Assembly: GCF_963674925.1 (NCBI RefSeq)
Contig: NZ_OY771645.1
Span: 12,501 to 76,500 of the forward strand
Direction: 5' to 3'
Length of the DNA stretch: 64,000 bases
From: an uncultured Draconibacterium sp.
Lineage (GTDB): Bacteria > Bacteroidota > Bacteroidia > Bacteroidales > Prolixibacteraceae
Shown: positions 44,229-53,927 of the stretch, one piece after another
How the letters are laid out: each line of letters begins with the position of its first letter
Position numbering within the stretch: position 1 is the stretch's first letter
Translations under genes and position numbers: made by a program
Notes under the pieces: generated by a model
Told to the model about the DNA's origin: nothing
The model's input: only the letters and a program-made list of their open reading frames with translations
Database searches by the model: none

Positions 44229-47042
44229 ATGAAAAGAATTGTTTTATCGATGCTGGCATTTTTACTTGTTGCCCCAATTTTTGTGTCAGCGCAAGACATG
44301 CTCAAACAGGCAGTACCGGTTGATCCTGCTATCAGAACAGGAAAACTGGAAAACGGAATGACTTATTTTATCCGTCATAATGAAGAGCCGAAAGAACGGG
44401 TAAGTTTTTACATGATACAAAATGTTGGCGCCCTGCTCGAAAACGATAACCAAAACGGTTTGGCGCACTTTCTTGAGCACATGGCTTTTAACGGCACCAA
44501 GCATTATCCGGGAAAAGGATTTCTGGATTACCTGGAAAAAAACGGCGTGGCTTTTGGTCGCAATATCAACGCATACACTGCTTTTAACGAAACGGTATAC
44601 AACCTGAGCGATGTACCTGCCACCCGCGAAGGACTTATCGATTCGTGCCTTTTGGTGCTAAACGACTGGTCGAACTACCTGTTGTTGACCGATGAGGAAA
44701 TTGACCTGGAACGTGGCGTTATTTCCGAAGAATGGAGAACTCGACGTAATGCAAGTTTTAGAATGCGCAGCCAGTGGTTTCCGGTGGTTTTTGAAGGATC
44801 GAAATGGGCCGAACGCGATGTAATTGGCGATTTGGACATTATTAAGAACTTTGACCCTGAAACATTGCGTAGTTTCTACCACGACTGGTACCGCACCGAT
44901 TTGCAGGCGATTGCCATTGTTGGTGATATTGATGTTGACCAGGTTGAAGCAAAAGTAAAAGACCTGTTCTCGAAGATACCGGCTGTTGAAAACGAACAAC
45001 CACGTCCGAAATTTGAAATTCCGGAGCACGACGAAACAAAATTTGTTTTGGCAACCGACGAGGAAGCTACCAACTCAAGCATCTCAATTTACATCAAACA
45101 TAAAGCAACTCCACGTGAAGACAAGAACATCGGGTACTTACGCGAAGATTATATCGCCACTCTTCTAAATCAAATGAGCAACGAACGAATTTCGGAGCTG
45201 CTTCAAAAAGGAAATCCTCCTTTTATTTCCGGAGGCATTCAAATTGGAGGTTTTGTTAGAGGCTACGATGTTGCCTCAATTTCTGCGACTGCCAATCCAA
45301 ACAAAGAAGACGAAAGCCTGAAAGCAATTTATACTGAAGCTCAACGAATCGTTCGCCATGGTTTTACCGAGGGGGAACTTAACCGCGCCAAAGTAAATCT
45401 GCTTACTTCTATGGAAAGTGCCTACAAACAACGCGACAAAATTAGCAACGATCAATATATTAGTGGTATTCAAAACTATTTCCTGGAAGGCGAACCGCTT
45501 ACTGATGCCGAATTCGACTGGCAATTCGGACAGGCCATTTTGGAGACTATTACGCTGGCCGATGTAAATAAACTGGCTACTGATATGATCGTTGACAAAA
45601 ATCGTGTAATGATTATAACCGGCCCTAATACTGGTGCAAAACACCTCACGCAAGACGAAGCTTTTGCTGTTTTGGCCGAGGTTGAAAATTCAACTATCGA
45701 TCCGTACGAAGATACAGCTGAAGCAGCTTCATTGGTTGAAGGTGAATTACCGGGAGCAGAAGTTGTTTCAACTAAAAAACTTGATGACCTTGACGCTGTA
45801 GAATGGAAACTGAGCAATAACGCCACAGTGGTATTTAAACATGCCGACTACGAAAAGGATCAAGTTACACTGCGCGCTTACAGTCCGGGTGGAAACTCGC
45901 TGTTGGGCACCGACGATCTTCAGGCTGCCACAATGCTACCACAGTTCATCGGTTCGTTTGGTGTTGGCGATTTTGATGCCATTGCCTTACGCAAAGTATT
46001 AACCGGGAAAACAGCATCTGTAGCAACCAGTCTGGGAGATCTTACCGAAGGATTTAACGGAAGCAGTACGCCAAAAGATTTTGAAACAATGATGCAGTTG
46101 CTTTACCTGCAATTCAATAATCCGCGTTTTGACGAAGAAGCCTACGAAGCCTTAAAAAGCCGCTACGTTGCCTACCTGCAAAATATGGCCAATAATCCGC
46201 AAAAGATTATGAGCGATTCGATGAGTTTGATTGCAACCGGTTATAACGAGCGCACAAAACTAATGTCGGCAACGATGTTCGACGAGATCACTTTTGCACA
46301 AATGGAAGACCTGTACCAGGACCGTTTTAAAGATGCCGGTGACTTTACTTTCTTTATCGTTGGGAACATCGACGAAGAAGTAGCAAAGGAAATGGCCGTT
46401 AAATACATCGGGTCGTTAAAAGACCTGCCGGGCGAAGAAAAGTGGGTTGACCACAAAGTAAGAATGCCGGAAGGTACCACCGAAAAGAAAATAGAGGTGC
46501 CGTTACAAACGGAAAAAGGGACGGTTTATATTCTTGTCCGTAAAGAATTGGCTTATACACCCGTAAGCAATGTTGAGCTGGATGTTTTAAAGGCTATCCT
46601 GCAATTGCGTTACACCGAAGAAGTACGCGAAAAAGAAGGCGGAACTTATGGTGTTGGTGTTGGCTCTTCATCGAATCAATATCCGTACGAGCGGAAAACT
46701 TTGCAAATGAGTTTTGATACTGATCCTGAAAAAGCCGATCATTTGAAATCAATCATCTTCCGCGAAATTGACAAAATTGTTTCCGATGGCCCAACTCAGG
46801 AAGACCTGGACAAGGTTATACTGAACATGAAAAAAGAACGTGCACAAGCCAAAGAGCATAATGGCTACTGGATGAATGCACTTTATAACAAGTACTACCA
46901 TGGATTTAATCCTGATGCAGAAGAAAACTTCGATGCGATTCTGGATGGCTTAACAACCGCTCAAATTCAGAAATTTACAAAAGCATTTTACACTGATGCT
47001 GATGTGGTAGATATTGTTTTCTTACCGAAAAAAGCTGAATAG
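44229..47042 (+). CDS. M16 family zinc metalloprotease (pitrilysin-like)
   Basis: A 937-residue exported peptidase. A signal peptide ending FVSAQ is at 1-22. The first M16 domain carries the inverted zinc motif HFLEH (H80, E83, H84) and the distal ligand E161 (LERGVISEEW). Two or more inactive M16 repeats follow, with GGTYGVGVGSSSN in the last domain typical of the R/Y peptide-binding region. Length matches single-chain two-half M16B enzymes. It would degrade peptides in the periplasm. Transcribed alone, ending at a strong terminator. Confidence 0.94.
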   Translation: MKRIVLSMLAFLLVAPIFVSAQDMLKQAVPVDPAIRTGKLENGMTYFIRHNEEPKERVSFYMIQNVGALLENDNQNGLAHFLEHMAFNGTKHYPGKGFLDYLEKNGVAFGRNINAYTAFNETVYNLSDVPATREGLIDSCLLVLNDWSNYLLLTDEEIDLERGVISEEWRTRRNASFRMRSQWFPVVFEGSKWAERDVIGDLDIIKNFDPETLRSFYHDWYRTDLQAIAIVGDIDVDQVEAKVKDLFSKIPAVENEQPRPKFEIPEHDETKFVLATDEEATNSSISIYIKHKATPREDKNIGYLREDYIATLLNQMSNERISELLQKGNPPFISGGIQIGGFVRGYDVASISATANPNKEDESLKAIYTEAQRIVRHGFTEGELNRAKVNLLTSMESAYKQRDKISNDQYISGIQNYFLEGEPLTDAEFDWQFGQAILETITLADVNKLATDMIVDKNRVMIITGPNTGAKHLTQDEAFAVLAEVENSTIDPYEDTAEAASLVEGELPGAEVVSTKKLDDLDAVEWKLSNNATVVFKHADYEKDQVTLRAYSPGGNSLLGTDDLQAATMLPQFIGSFGVGDFDAIALRKVLTGKTASVATSLGDLTEGFNGSSTPKDFETMMQLLYLQFNNPRFDEEAYEALKSRYVAYLQNMANNPQKIMSDSMSLIATGYNERTKLMSATMFDEITFAQMEDLYQDRFKDAGDFTFFIVGNIDEEVAKEMAVKYIGSLKDLPGEEKWVDHKVRMPEGTTEKKIEVPLQTEKGTVYILVRKELAYTPVSNVELDVLKAILQLRYTEEVREKEGGTYGVGVGSSSNQYPYERKTLQMSFDTDPEKADHLKSIIFREIDKIVSDGPTQEDLDKVILNMKKERAQAKEHNGYWMNALYNKYYHGFNPDAEENFDAILDGLTTAQIQKFTKAFYTDADVVDIVFLPKKAE

Positions 47043-47062
47043 TATAAGCGTTTAATAGCTAT

Positions 47063-47100
47063 AAAAAAGTCCATGATTTTGAAAATCATGGACTTTTTTT
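47063..47100. terminator. Bidirectional terminator between M16 and PLP decarboxylase genes
   Basis: AAAAAAGTCCATGATTTT / AAAATCATGGACTTTTTT, an 18-bp perfect stem with a 2-base loop, flanked by A and T runs so it can stop transcription from both the plus-strand M16 gene and the minus-strand decarboxylase gene. Confidence 0.9.
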
Positions 47101-47131
47101 ATTGGAAAATGCTTACAAAAAATGGCAACTT

Positions 47132-48358
47132 TTATTTTTTCAAATCGTCAACCAGCATTTTAAGTTTCTCAATTTCCACGTGTTCCATTACAACAATTTT
47201 ATACCATTTGGGATTGTGGTGATTATCAGGCACCAAACCAAATTTACTGACTGTTTTTATATCAATCTGACTGGCATCAACAGTAACAATATTTGAATGT
47301 TGGTTTCTGAAATATGCAATATCTATTTTCTCAAGCTCATTGCATAACCATGCCGTTCTGTTTTGCAGTATCAGAATCTTCTCGAACCAACCGTGAGGGC
47401 CATATTTCGACAAAATCATCCAGGCGGCAATTGCATTGGCTCCCGAACGGCTGCCTATTAAGGTATAATCCTGCCCTTCCACGTAACTCGCTTCCTTGGT
47501 ATTTACGTTTTCTATTAAATTCTTTCTTACCAAAAAAATACCCGTGCCATAAGGAGCCTGTGCCATTTTATGTGCATCGAGTGTAAAAGAAGATATGTGA
47601 GGATTTTTAAATGTAAGCTTACTTTCAGCGTCCGAAAAAGGGTAATAAAAGCCACCATAAGCCCCATCAACATGCAATTTAAAACTACAATTCAGTTCAG
47701 TTAAAACACTGGTAATCCTGTCAATATCATCAACTGATCCAAACATGGTAGTCATCATGTTACAGTTTACAATAAAGTGTTTTTTACCATCAGCCATTGC
47801 CTCCTTTATTACCGTTTCAACATTCTTGCTATTAAGTTCGCGAGTTCGTTCATCAACAGGTAATTTATAGACATCGAGCCCCAGTAAATTACCGGCTTTA
47901 TCGAGCGAGTAATGTGTGTCTTCGCTGCAAACAATGGCAATTTCGCTGTTTAATGCGCGGTGTTTTGTTTTAAATAAGTTGCGATAGATCCAAACAGCTT
48001 CAATATTTGCTTCTGTTCCTCCCGATGCTACATAACCATCATATTCTCCCTCTTTTCCCTGAAGAATATCAACAGCACAAATATCCAGTAATTCGCGTTC
48101 AATTGCCTGCGTCCCCTTAAAAAATGACTCGGACGTTCCCAATGTATGGCAGCCGATATGATTTGGATTTTTTGACATGGCATACATAAAAGGGGCCATC
48201 GACAAAAACGACTCATCCTTGTTAAACACCTTATTGTCAAGATAAGAAGCTGGTATTCCAAGGGCCTCGTGTGCTTCATAATCCGCATTCCCTTTTAGCG
48301 CTTCCATAATAATTCTCCTGATCTCTTCCTGCGTTTTTCGCTCCCAAATTTTATTCAT
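47132..48358 (-). CDS. PLP-dependent group II decarboxylase
   Basis: A 408-residue fold type I enzyme of the group II amino acid decarboxylase family (Glu/Tyr/His/aromatic decarboxylases). Motifs are YVASGGTEANIEA (cofactor phosphate), HYSLDKAGNLLGLD (stacking His), LHVDGAYGGFYYPF (Asp) and SFTLDAHKMAQAPYGTG with the Schiff-base Lys. The C-terminal domain is short. The substrate cannot be told. There is no adjacent antiporter, so no acid-resistance pair is present. Confidence 0.88.
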   Translation of the reverse strand: MNKIWERKTQEEIRRIIMEALKGNADYEAHEALGIPASYLDNKVFNKDESFLSMAPFMYAMSKNPNHIGCHTLGTSESFFKGTQAIERELLDICAVDILQGKEGEYDGYVASGGTEANIEAVWIYRNLFKTKHRALNSEIAIVCSEDTHYSLDKAGNLLGLDVYKLPVDERTRELNSKNVETVIKEAMADGKKHFIVNCNMMTTMFGSVDDIDRITSVLTELNCSFKLHVDGAYGGFYYPFSDAESKLTFKNPHISSFTLDAHKMAQAPYGTGIFLVRKNLIENVNTKEASYVEGQDYTLIGSRSGANAIAAWMILSKYGPHGWFEKILILQNRTAWLCNELEKIDIAYFRNQHSNIVTVDASQIDIKTVSKFGLVPDNHHNPKWYKIVVMEHVEIEKLKMLVDDLKK

Positions 48359-48532
48359 GTTTTGTCAATATTCTTAATTCTCAGTAATAACTTAAATGAC
48401 TCATTTCACCGAACATCACTTTCTGATACCGTTTTCTTTTACTTCAATATTTGATGAGAATTCCTAAAATTAAATCAGCCAAAGAGCTAAAACTCTTACC
48501 GCCTAACCTTTAGGATAACCTTTTTTCATCTT

Positions 48533-48563
48533 AAAAAAGCCGGAAACTTTCGTTCCCGGCCTT
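48533..48563 (-). terminator. Intrinsic terminator of the dsbD operon
   Basis: The minus strand reads AAGGCCGGGAACG...CCGGCTTTTTT, a GC-rich stem followed by six T, about 40 bases after the stop of the small DsbD-domain gene. The remaining sequence 48359-48532 shows nothing recognisable. Confidence 0.8.
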
Positions 48564-48602
48564 AGTGCAGTTTTTACTTTTAACTATCTGAATAGCGATC
48601 AA

Positions 48603-49055
48603 TTACTTGATCACAAACTCAAATTCTTCATCGGTTGGAGGAGTGCACATTTCGTCGTTGCAACTCATCCATTGGATATAACCGGCAACTTTAGCAGGCT
48701 TTTCAGTTACCCACACTTTGTGCGAAAGAACAGCCTTGTCTTTAAAATAAGTTACCTCCATATCAAAAATTTTGTCGTGCATTGTATGCGATGGTGTAAC
48801 TTCAACAGCCTTTCCAAACTCTTTGCAGTTCTCCAGTGTCTCGAAATTAAACGAGGTTTTAACCGGGCCGCCATCTTCCATGTTTACACCATAAAGTTTA
48901 AAACCCATATCGATTTTTGCCGTAGCAACAATCTCATACTGATTACCACCTTTTAATGGTTTAATTTCTACGTCCCATTTTACAGGAACAATCATTTGTG
49001 CCTGGGCGAACGCTGCAACAGCAATAAATCCCAGTGCGAAAATCAGTTTTTTCAT
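48603..49055 (-). CDS. Free-standing DsbD N-terminal domain protein
   Basis: A 150-residue exported protein. A signal peptide ends AAFAQAQ. The remainder corresponds to the periplasmic N-terminal domain of DsbD (VPVKWDVEIKPL ... GGPVKTSFNFETLEN ... MSCNDEMCTPPTDEEFEF), including the cysteine pair CNDEMC that exchanges disulfides. It is clearly paralogous to residues about 20-145 of the full DsbD encoded 10 bases upstream on the same strand. It may be an extra periplasmic shuttle that receives electrons from DsbD; that role is inference. Confidence 0.85.
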   Translation of the reverse strand: MKKLIFALGFIAVAAFAQAQMIVPVKWDVEIKPLKGGNQYEIVATAKIDMGFKLYGVNMEDGGPVKTSFNFETLENCKEFGKAVEVTPSHTMHDKIFDMEVTYFKDKAVLSHKVWVTEKPAKVAGYIQWMSCNDEMCTPPTDEEFEFVIK

Positions 49056-49065
49056 TGGTATATTT

Positions 49066-50994
49066 TTAGTTTTTATATTCTTTTAATCCACTGTTCAACC
49101 ATTCAATAAAATCATCGGCGTCAGGATCGTATCCGTAACCATCTACCAATTCCTTTTCATTGTTATCCAATATCACATAATACGGCTGTGTATTTCTATT
49201 GTATCTCGAAATCTGGAAATCCGTCCATTTATTCCCTACCGATCTCACTTTTCTTCCGGTAGTTTCCGAAACATATTGTTCTTCTTCCGGTAGTTTTGTT
49301 TTCAGATCAACATACAACGACACAACCACAAAATCTTCCAGAAACATATTTTTCACTTCCTGCTCTACCCAAACGTTGTCCTCCATTTTCCGGCAGTTGG
49401 TACAACCTTTTCCCGTAAAATCAATCAGTAAGGGTTTCCCGGTTTCGCGGGCATGTGCGAGTGCTTTATCGTAATCGTCGAACAATGGAATTCCGTGTGG
49501 TCCAATGTGCATTCCTGCAGCCATTGTTCCTGATGAATGACCGGTAGCAACTGCACCGGCAGGTTGTGTACGTCCAACACCAAGTGGCGATTCGGCATAG
49601 TCGACCGGCGGTGGGAATCCACTAATCAGTTTCACCGGTGCTCCCCACAAACCGGGGATCATATAAATTACAAAAGCAAATACCATAGTTCCTAAAACAA
49701 AACGCGATACCGGCAAATGCGTTGTTGGCGAATCGTGCGGTAGTTTTATTTTTCCCCATAAGTACAATGCCAGTCCCATAAAAATGGCAATCCAGATCGC
49801 AATGTAAACTTCACGCTCGAGGATATGCAGATCAAGCACCATATCGGCAATCGACAAGAACTTGAAAGCAAAAGCAAACTCAAGGAAACCCAATACAACT
49901 TTCACCGAATTTAACCAGCCACCTGATTTTGGTAACGAGTTCAACCATCCCGGGAAAGCCGCGAATAAGGCAAATGGAATGGCCAGTGCCAATGAAAATC
50001 CCAACATCCCAACCACCGGTGCCAGACCACCGCTTCGTGCTGCTTCAACAATCAGGGCGCCAACAATCGGTCCGGTACACGAGAATGAAACCAGTGCCAA
50101 AGCAAAAGCCATAAAGAATATGCCCAGTAAACCACCTTTGTCTGCTTTTTTGTCGACTGCATTTACCCAGCTGCTGGGCAATACAATTTCGAAAGCCCCC
50201 ATAAACGAGAAGGCAAAAACAAAAAGCAACAAGGCAAAAAACAGGTTAAACCAAGGGTTGGTAGAAAGACTGTTTAAACTCTCCGCACCAAACACGGCAG
50301 TTACTACTGTACCGAGTATCACATAAATAAGAATGATTGATATTCCGTACCAAATTCCGTTTCGGATACCTTTGGCTTTGGTTTTACTTTGTTTGGTAAA
50401 AAAGCTTACCGTCATTGGTATCATCGGGAAAACACAAGGAGTTAGCAAAGCTGCCAAACCTCCTACGAATGCAAGAAAGAAAATACTCCAGTAGTTTCTG
50501 TTGCTGCTGTCTGCAGTTGTTGCGACATCTGCAGTTTGTTGCGTACCTCCTTCTAATTCGAATGAAAACTCAGCTTCCATAGGTGGAGTGCAGGTTTCGT
50601 CGTTACAACTCATAAACTCAACATACCCGCCAACAGTTCCTGTTCCCGATACTTTTACTTTTTGCGTAAAGGTTACTTCCTCTTCAAACCATCGCAAATC
50701 CATCTGAAAGCTTTGGTCGAACTCTTCTGTAACTGCTTTATTCGGAGTTGGCTCTCCTACCAGTTCTGCATTTTCAAGGTTTTCAAAATAGAAACTGGTT
50801 TTTATCGGACCACCTTCCGGCAGATCAGTTGAGTACATGTGCCAACCTTCTTCCATTTTTGCGGTGAAAACCAACTCAAACTCGTTGGCTGAAATTTTGT
50901 TTTGAGAAAAACTCCATTTTACCGGCTCAACAATTTGTGAAAAGCCCAGTAAAGCTGTTGTTAGTAAAAAGACCGTAAACAGTATGCGTTTCAT
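49066..50994 (-). CDS. dsbD: Thiol:disulfide interchange protein DsbD
   Basis: A 642-residue protein moving reducing power from cytoplasmic thioredoxin to the periplasm. A signal peptide is at 1-20. The N-terminal domain carries MSCNDETCTPP. About eight membrane segments follow from 170, with the redox cysteines in LLTPCVFPMIPM and SFSCTGPIVGAL. The C-terminal thioredoxin-like domain has FTGKGCTNCRKME (CTNC). All three cysteine pairs are intact. It is the first gene of a two-gene operon with a free N-domain paralogue. A TACATTTG box at 51093-51100 may be the promoter. Confidence 0.95.
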   Translation of the reverse strand: MKRILFTVFLLTTALLGFSQIVEPVKWSFSQNKISANEFELVFTAKMEEGWHMYSTDLPEGGPIKTSFYFENLENAELVGEPTPNKAVTEEFDQSFQMDLRWFEEEVTFTQKVKVSGTGTVGGYVEFMSCNDETCTPPMEAEFSFELEGGTQQTADVATTADSSNRNYWSIFFLAFVGGLAALLTPCVFPMIPMTVSFFTKQSKTKAKGIRNGIWYGISIILIYVILGTVVTAVFGAESLNSLSTNPWFNLFFALLLFVFAFSFMGAFEIVLPSSWVNAVDKKADKGGLLGIFFMAFALALVSFSCTGPIVGALIVEAARSGGLAPVVGMLGFSLALAIPFALFAAFPGWLNSLPKSGGWLNSVKVVLGFLEFAFAFKFLSIADMVLDLHILEREVYIAIWIAIFMGLALYLWGKIKLPHDSPTTHLPVSRFVLGTMVFAFVIYMIPGLWGAPVKLISGFPPPVDYAESPLGVGRTQPAGAVATGHSSGTMAAGMHIGPHGIPLFDDYDKALAHARETGKPLLIDFTGKGCTNCRKMEDNVWVEQEVKNMFLEDFVVVSLYVDLKTKLPEEEQYVSETTGRKVRSVGNKWTDFQISRYNRNTQPYYVILDNNEKELVDGYGYDPDADDFIEWLNSGLKEYKN

Positions 50995-51092
50995 TCTTTT
51001 TGTGGTTTTATAAATAAACTTTGACTTACTATCTAAATTGTGTTATTCGATAGAATCGATTACTTACGATTCATGAATTTTAACGAATAGCA

Positions 51093-51100
51093 CAAATGTA
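51093..51100 (-). promoter_or_regulatory. Probable dsbD promoter -7 box
   Basis: The minus strand reads TACATTTG, about 100 bases before the dsbD start. The -33 element is not at the standard distance, so support is from the -7 box only. Confidence 0.4.
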
Positions 51101-51177
51101 TGATGGAAAACAACAAAACGCCCGTATCTGTTTAACAAAAGAAGTATAGACTGGGTTTGAAATAGGGTCTAGACCCC

Positions 51178-52263
51178 CTAATTCTGATTTTTAACGGAGT
51201 TATGAAAGTCGACGGCATCTTTTCGCGTTGACACGCCCAACTGCCTGTAGATGTTATTGATGTGCGTTTTTACGGTACTTAATTCCACAAAAAGTTCCTG
51301 GGCAATTTCCTTGTTGGTCTTTCCGGCTGCTAAAAGCCCTAATATTTCCTGTTGTTTCAGGGTTAAAGCTTCATACTGCGGTTTCAAATTGTTTACCGGA
51401 TCGTTTTCCCGCTTTCGAATTTTCTTTAAATGATGGTACCCCCCAATCAAAATGATCAGAAGAACTAAAATAATCACCGCTTCAATTATCATCAACCAGT
51501 CTTTCCATTTTGGTTGCACGCCGGGCATTTCGCAAACAAACTCACGAAAGCCAATCAATTCATCCAATAAGGCGGAATAGGCTTCGGTGTATGGCGTTAC
51601 CGGAAGTTCGTCTTCCAAACGCTTTTGAAAGTTAAAGTAGAAATCGCTGTTTCGTAAAAAGTCGGTCTCTTTATCCTCGATGTGATACAAGGCATAAAGC
51701 CCAACATAAGGATTAGCGGCATCGGCCACTACTGTATGAATAAAGGTTTCGAGTTCCTGAGACAGGAAAGTACTTTGTGCTTTTGGCAACTGGCCACTTA
51801 ATTCGCTGCTTTGCTCCTGAAACTTATCATCAAAATCAAAAATTGCTTTTGTATCATCGCTTCCGCTTAATTCTGTTACTTCCAGAGAATTGTTGCGAGT
51901 TGTAGCACTCAGCTCAATTTCCGACTGCCGGTTTAACAGCAAATGAAAATAGTTTTTGTTTTGGGTTGCACTGAATTCTACCGAGGCATTATCGCCCTGC
52001 ACCAGATACAGACGGTAAAAACGCTCATCGTCAGGTACCGACTGCGTATTGATCTCAAAACTGCCATCAGGATTTATAAAAGTTTCGGCAATAATAAAAT
52101 CAGGCGAGGCTACAAAAATATCATTGGGTGAATTTAGCAAAGCCAGAAAAACCTTGGGCTGCCACTGTTCCGATAAATCGATCGTACCTTTTATTTCCAG
52201 TGCGCTTGAGGAACTTACAATAAAAAGAGAAAGAATGATATAGACCAGTTTTTTTAACTCCAT
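51178..52263 (-). CDS. Membrane-tethered LuxR-type regulator with periplasmic domain
   Basis: A 361-residue one-component regulator. A signal peptide or anchor is at 1-21. A predicted periplasmic domain at about 22-255 starts like DUF4369 (IKGTIDLSEQWQPKVFLALL ... FEINTQSVPDDERFYRLYLVQGDN). A single membrane segment follows (WLMIIEAVIILVLLIILIGGY, about 258-280), then a short linker and a C-terminal LuxR/GerE helix-turn-helix at about 295-355 (LTLKQQEILGLLAAGKTNKEIAQEL ... VKTHINNIYRQLGV). The layout would let an envelope signal control a DNA-binding domain kept at the membrane. It is next to dsbD but on a separate transcript. A TATTTTCG box at 52284-52291 is the likely promoter. Confidence 0.85.
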   Translation of the reverse strand: MELKKLVYIILSLFIVSSSSALEIKGTIDLSEQWQPKVFLALLNSPNDIFVASPDFIIAETFINPDGSFEINTQSVPDDERFYRLYLVQGDNASVEFSATQNKNYFHLLLNRQSEIELSATTRNNSLEVTELSGSDDTKAIFDFDDKFQEQSSELSGQLPKAQSTFLSQELETFIHTVVADAANPYVGLYALYHIEDKETDFLRNSDFYFNFQKRLEDELPVTPYTEAYSALLDELIGFREFVCEMPGVQPKWKDWLMIIEAVIILVLLIILIGGYHHLKKIRKRENDPVNNLKPQYEALTLKQQEILGLLAAGKTNKEIAQELFVELSTVKTHINNIYRQLGVSTRKDAVDFHNSVKNQN

Positions 52264-52283
52264 CAGAATATTTTTGCTTACTG

Positions 52284-52291
52284 CGAAAATA
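52284..52291 (-). promoter_or_regulatory. Promoter -7 box of the LuxR-type regulator gene
   Basis: The minus strand reads TATTTTCG immediately after the rng terminator and 20 bases before the ATG at 52263. Confidence 0.45.
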
Positions 52292-52322
52292 AAAAAAAGC
52301 CGCTCAATAATGAACGGCTTTC
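52291..52322 (-). terminator. Intrinsic terminator of rng
   Basis: The minus strand forms AAAGCCG / CGGCTTT with a 12-base loop followed by eight T residues, directly after the rng stop codon. Confidence 0.85.
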
Positions 52323-52325
52323 CTT

Positions 52326-53876
52326 TTATAAAATAATTTCTTCTTCATTCTCATCAAAAAAATGATATTCCAGATAGGAATATGAATTTACAGCTTCAAT
52401 ACTTACCCATTTCAGGTACTTGAAAAACCACTTATTTTGGCGGCTTTTCCAACCTTTTGTGAGATAAGCAGCTGTATAAGGATGAACTTTCAGATTCAAT
52501 TTCTTCTTGTTCAATTCCTTTAGCGCGTAGTTTACTTTACCGTCGATATCGTCGGCAAATAACACAGTAGGCACAACTTTTCCACTTCCTTTACAAGTTG
52601 GACAGCTCTCGGCAGTCTCAACTTTTTCTTCCGGACGAACTCTTTGCCTGGTAATTTGCATCAGGCAAAACTTACTTAGTGGAAGAATGTTGTGCTTGGT
52701 CCGGTCGTCGGCCATAATCTCCTTCATGTGATCGTTCACTTTCTGGCGATTGGCCGCGACATGCATGTCGATGAAATCAATTACAATGATTCCTCCCATG
52801 TCTCGCAACCGTAATTGTCTTGCTATTTCGTCGCAGGCAGCCAGGTTTACTTCCAGGGCATTTTTTTCCTGGTCGTTGCCGGCCCGTGCGCGATTCCCGC
52901 TGTTTACATCAATTACATGAAACGCTTCGGTGTGTTCTACGATTAAATAGGCACCATCTTTAAATGATACGGTTTTTCCGAACGAGGCTTTAATTTGTTT
53001 ATCGATGCCGTAGTGTTCGAAAATTGGCTGACGTCCTTTGTAGTATTTAACTATCTTCTTCTTGTCGGCCTGAATGCTACCTATGTAATCGGCAATTTCT
53101 GTCGCTACCGATTGGTCGTTTACAATAATGCTGTTGAAGTCGGGATGATAAATATCGCGCAGCAAAGCTGTTGTTCGGTCAATCTCGCCAATTATCAGCG
53201 ATGGTGCCTGTGCTCTGCTAAGTTTTTGAAAGGTGGTTTCCCACTTTTCAACCAAACGTCGAAGCTCTTTGTCGAGTTCTGCTACTTTTTTACCTTCTGC
53301 TACAGTGCGGATTATTACTCCATATTTGCGGGGTTTAATACTCTGGATCAGTTTTTTCAACCTGTTTTTTTCTTCGGTTGACCGGATTTTTTGCGACACT
53401 GATATTTTGTCGCTAAATGGCATTAAAACTAAATTCCTCCCTGCAATGGAGATTTCGGATGTTAACCGCGGGCCTTTTGTATTAATTGGTTCTTTTGCTA
53501 CCTGAACCAAAATTTTCTGACCAACTTTTAGCAGCTCGTTTACTTTACCTTCTTTATTAATGTCGGGTTCGGAATGAATCCTTGAGATAGAAGAAATTTT
53601 GTTTTTTCGTGATGAGGCCATTCGCAGGAATTTATTCAGCGTGGCGAATTGTGGCCCCATGTCGAGGTAATGTAAAAAAGCATCTTTACTGTAGCCTACA
53701 TCGATAAAAGCAGCATTTAAACTGGGCATAATTTTTTTAACTTTGCCGAGGTATATATCTCCGACAGCGAATTTTGCCCCGCTTCTCTCTCTTGATAGTT
53801 CTGCAAGCTTCTTCTTTTCCTGTAAGGCAATAACAATTTCGGATGGAGTTACATCAATTATTAAATCGCTACTCAC
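52326..53876 (-). CDS. rng: Ribonuclease G (RNase E/G family)
   Basis: A 516-residue endoribonuclease for rRNA maturation and mRNA decay. The N-terminal S1-like domain starts near 38 (GDIYLGKVKKIMPSLNAAFIDVG). The catalytic DNase I-like part has FHVIDVNSGNRA and GGIIVIDFIDM, whose Asp residues bind magnesium. The zinc-link is ESCPTCKGSGKV. No long RNase E-type C-terminal scaffold is present. It sits downstream of the HU and COX24-like genes, an arrangement common in Bacteroidetes. Confidence 0.95.
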   Translation of the reverse strand: MSSDLIIDVTPSEIVIALQEKKKLAELSRERSGAKFAVGDIYLGKVKKIMPSLNAAFIDVGYSKDAFLHYLDMGPQFATLNKFLRMASSRKNKISSISRIHSEPDINKEGKVNELLKVGQKILVQVAKEPINTKGPRLTSEISIAGRNLVLMPFSDKISVSQKIRSTEEKNRLKKLIQSIKPRKYGVIIRTVAEGKKVAELDKELRRLVEKWETTFQKLSRAQAPSLIIGEIDRTTALLRDIYHPDFNSIIVNDQSVATEIADYIGSIQADKKKIVKYYKGRQPIFEHYGIDKQIKASFGKTVSFKDGAYLIVEHTEAFHVIDVNSGNRARAGNDQEKNALEVNLAACDEIARQLRLRDMGGIIVIDFIDMHVAANRQKVNDHMKEIMADDRTKHNILPLSKFCLMQITRQRVRPEEKVETAESCPTCKGSGKVVPTVLFADDIDGKVNYALKELNKKKLNLKVHPYTAAYLTKGWKSRQNKWFFKYLKWVSIEAVNSYSYLEYHFFDENEEEIIL

Positions 53877-53927
53877 AACCTTTTAATCATCTACTTCTTT
53901 TGGTTAATACTAATCGTTATAACAGAC

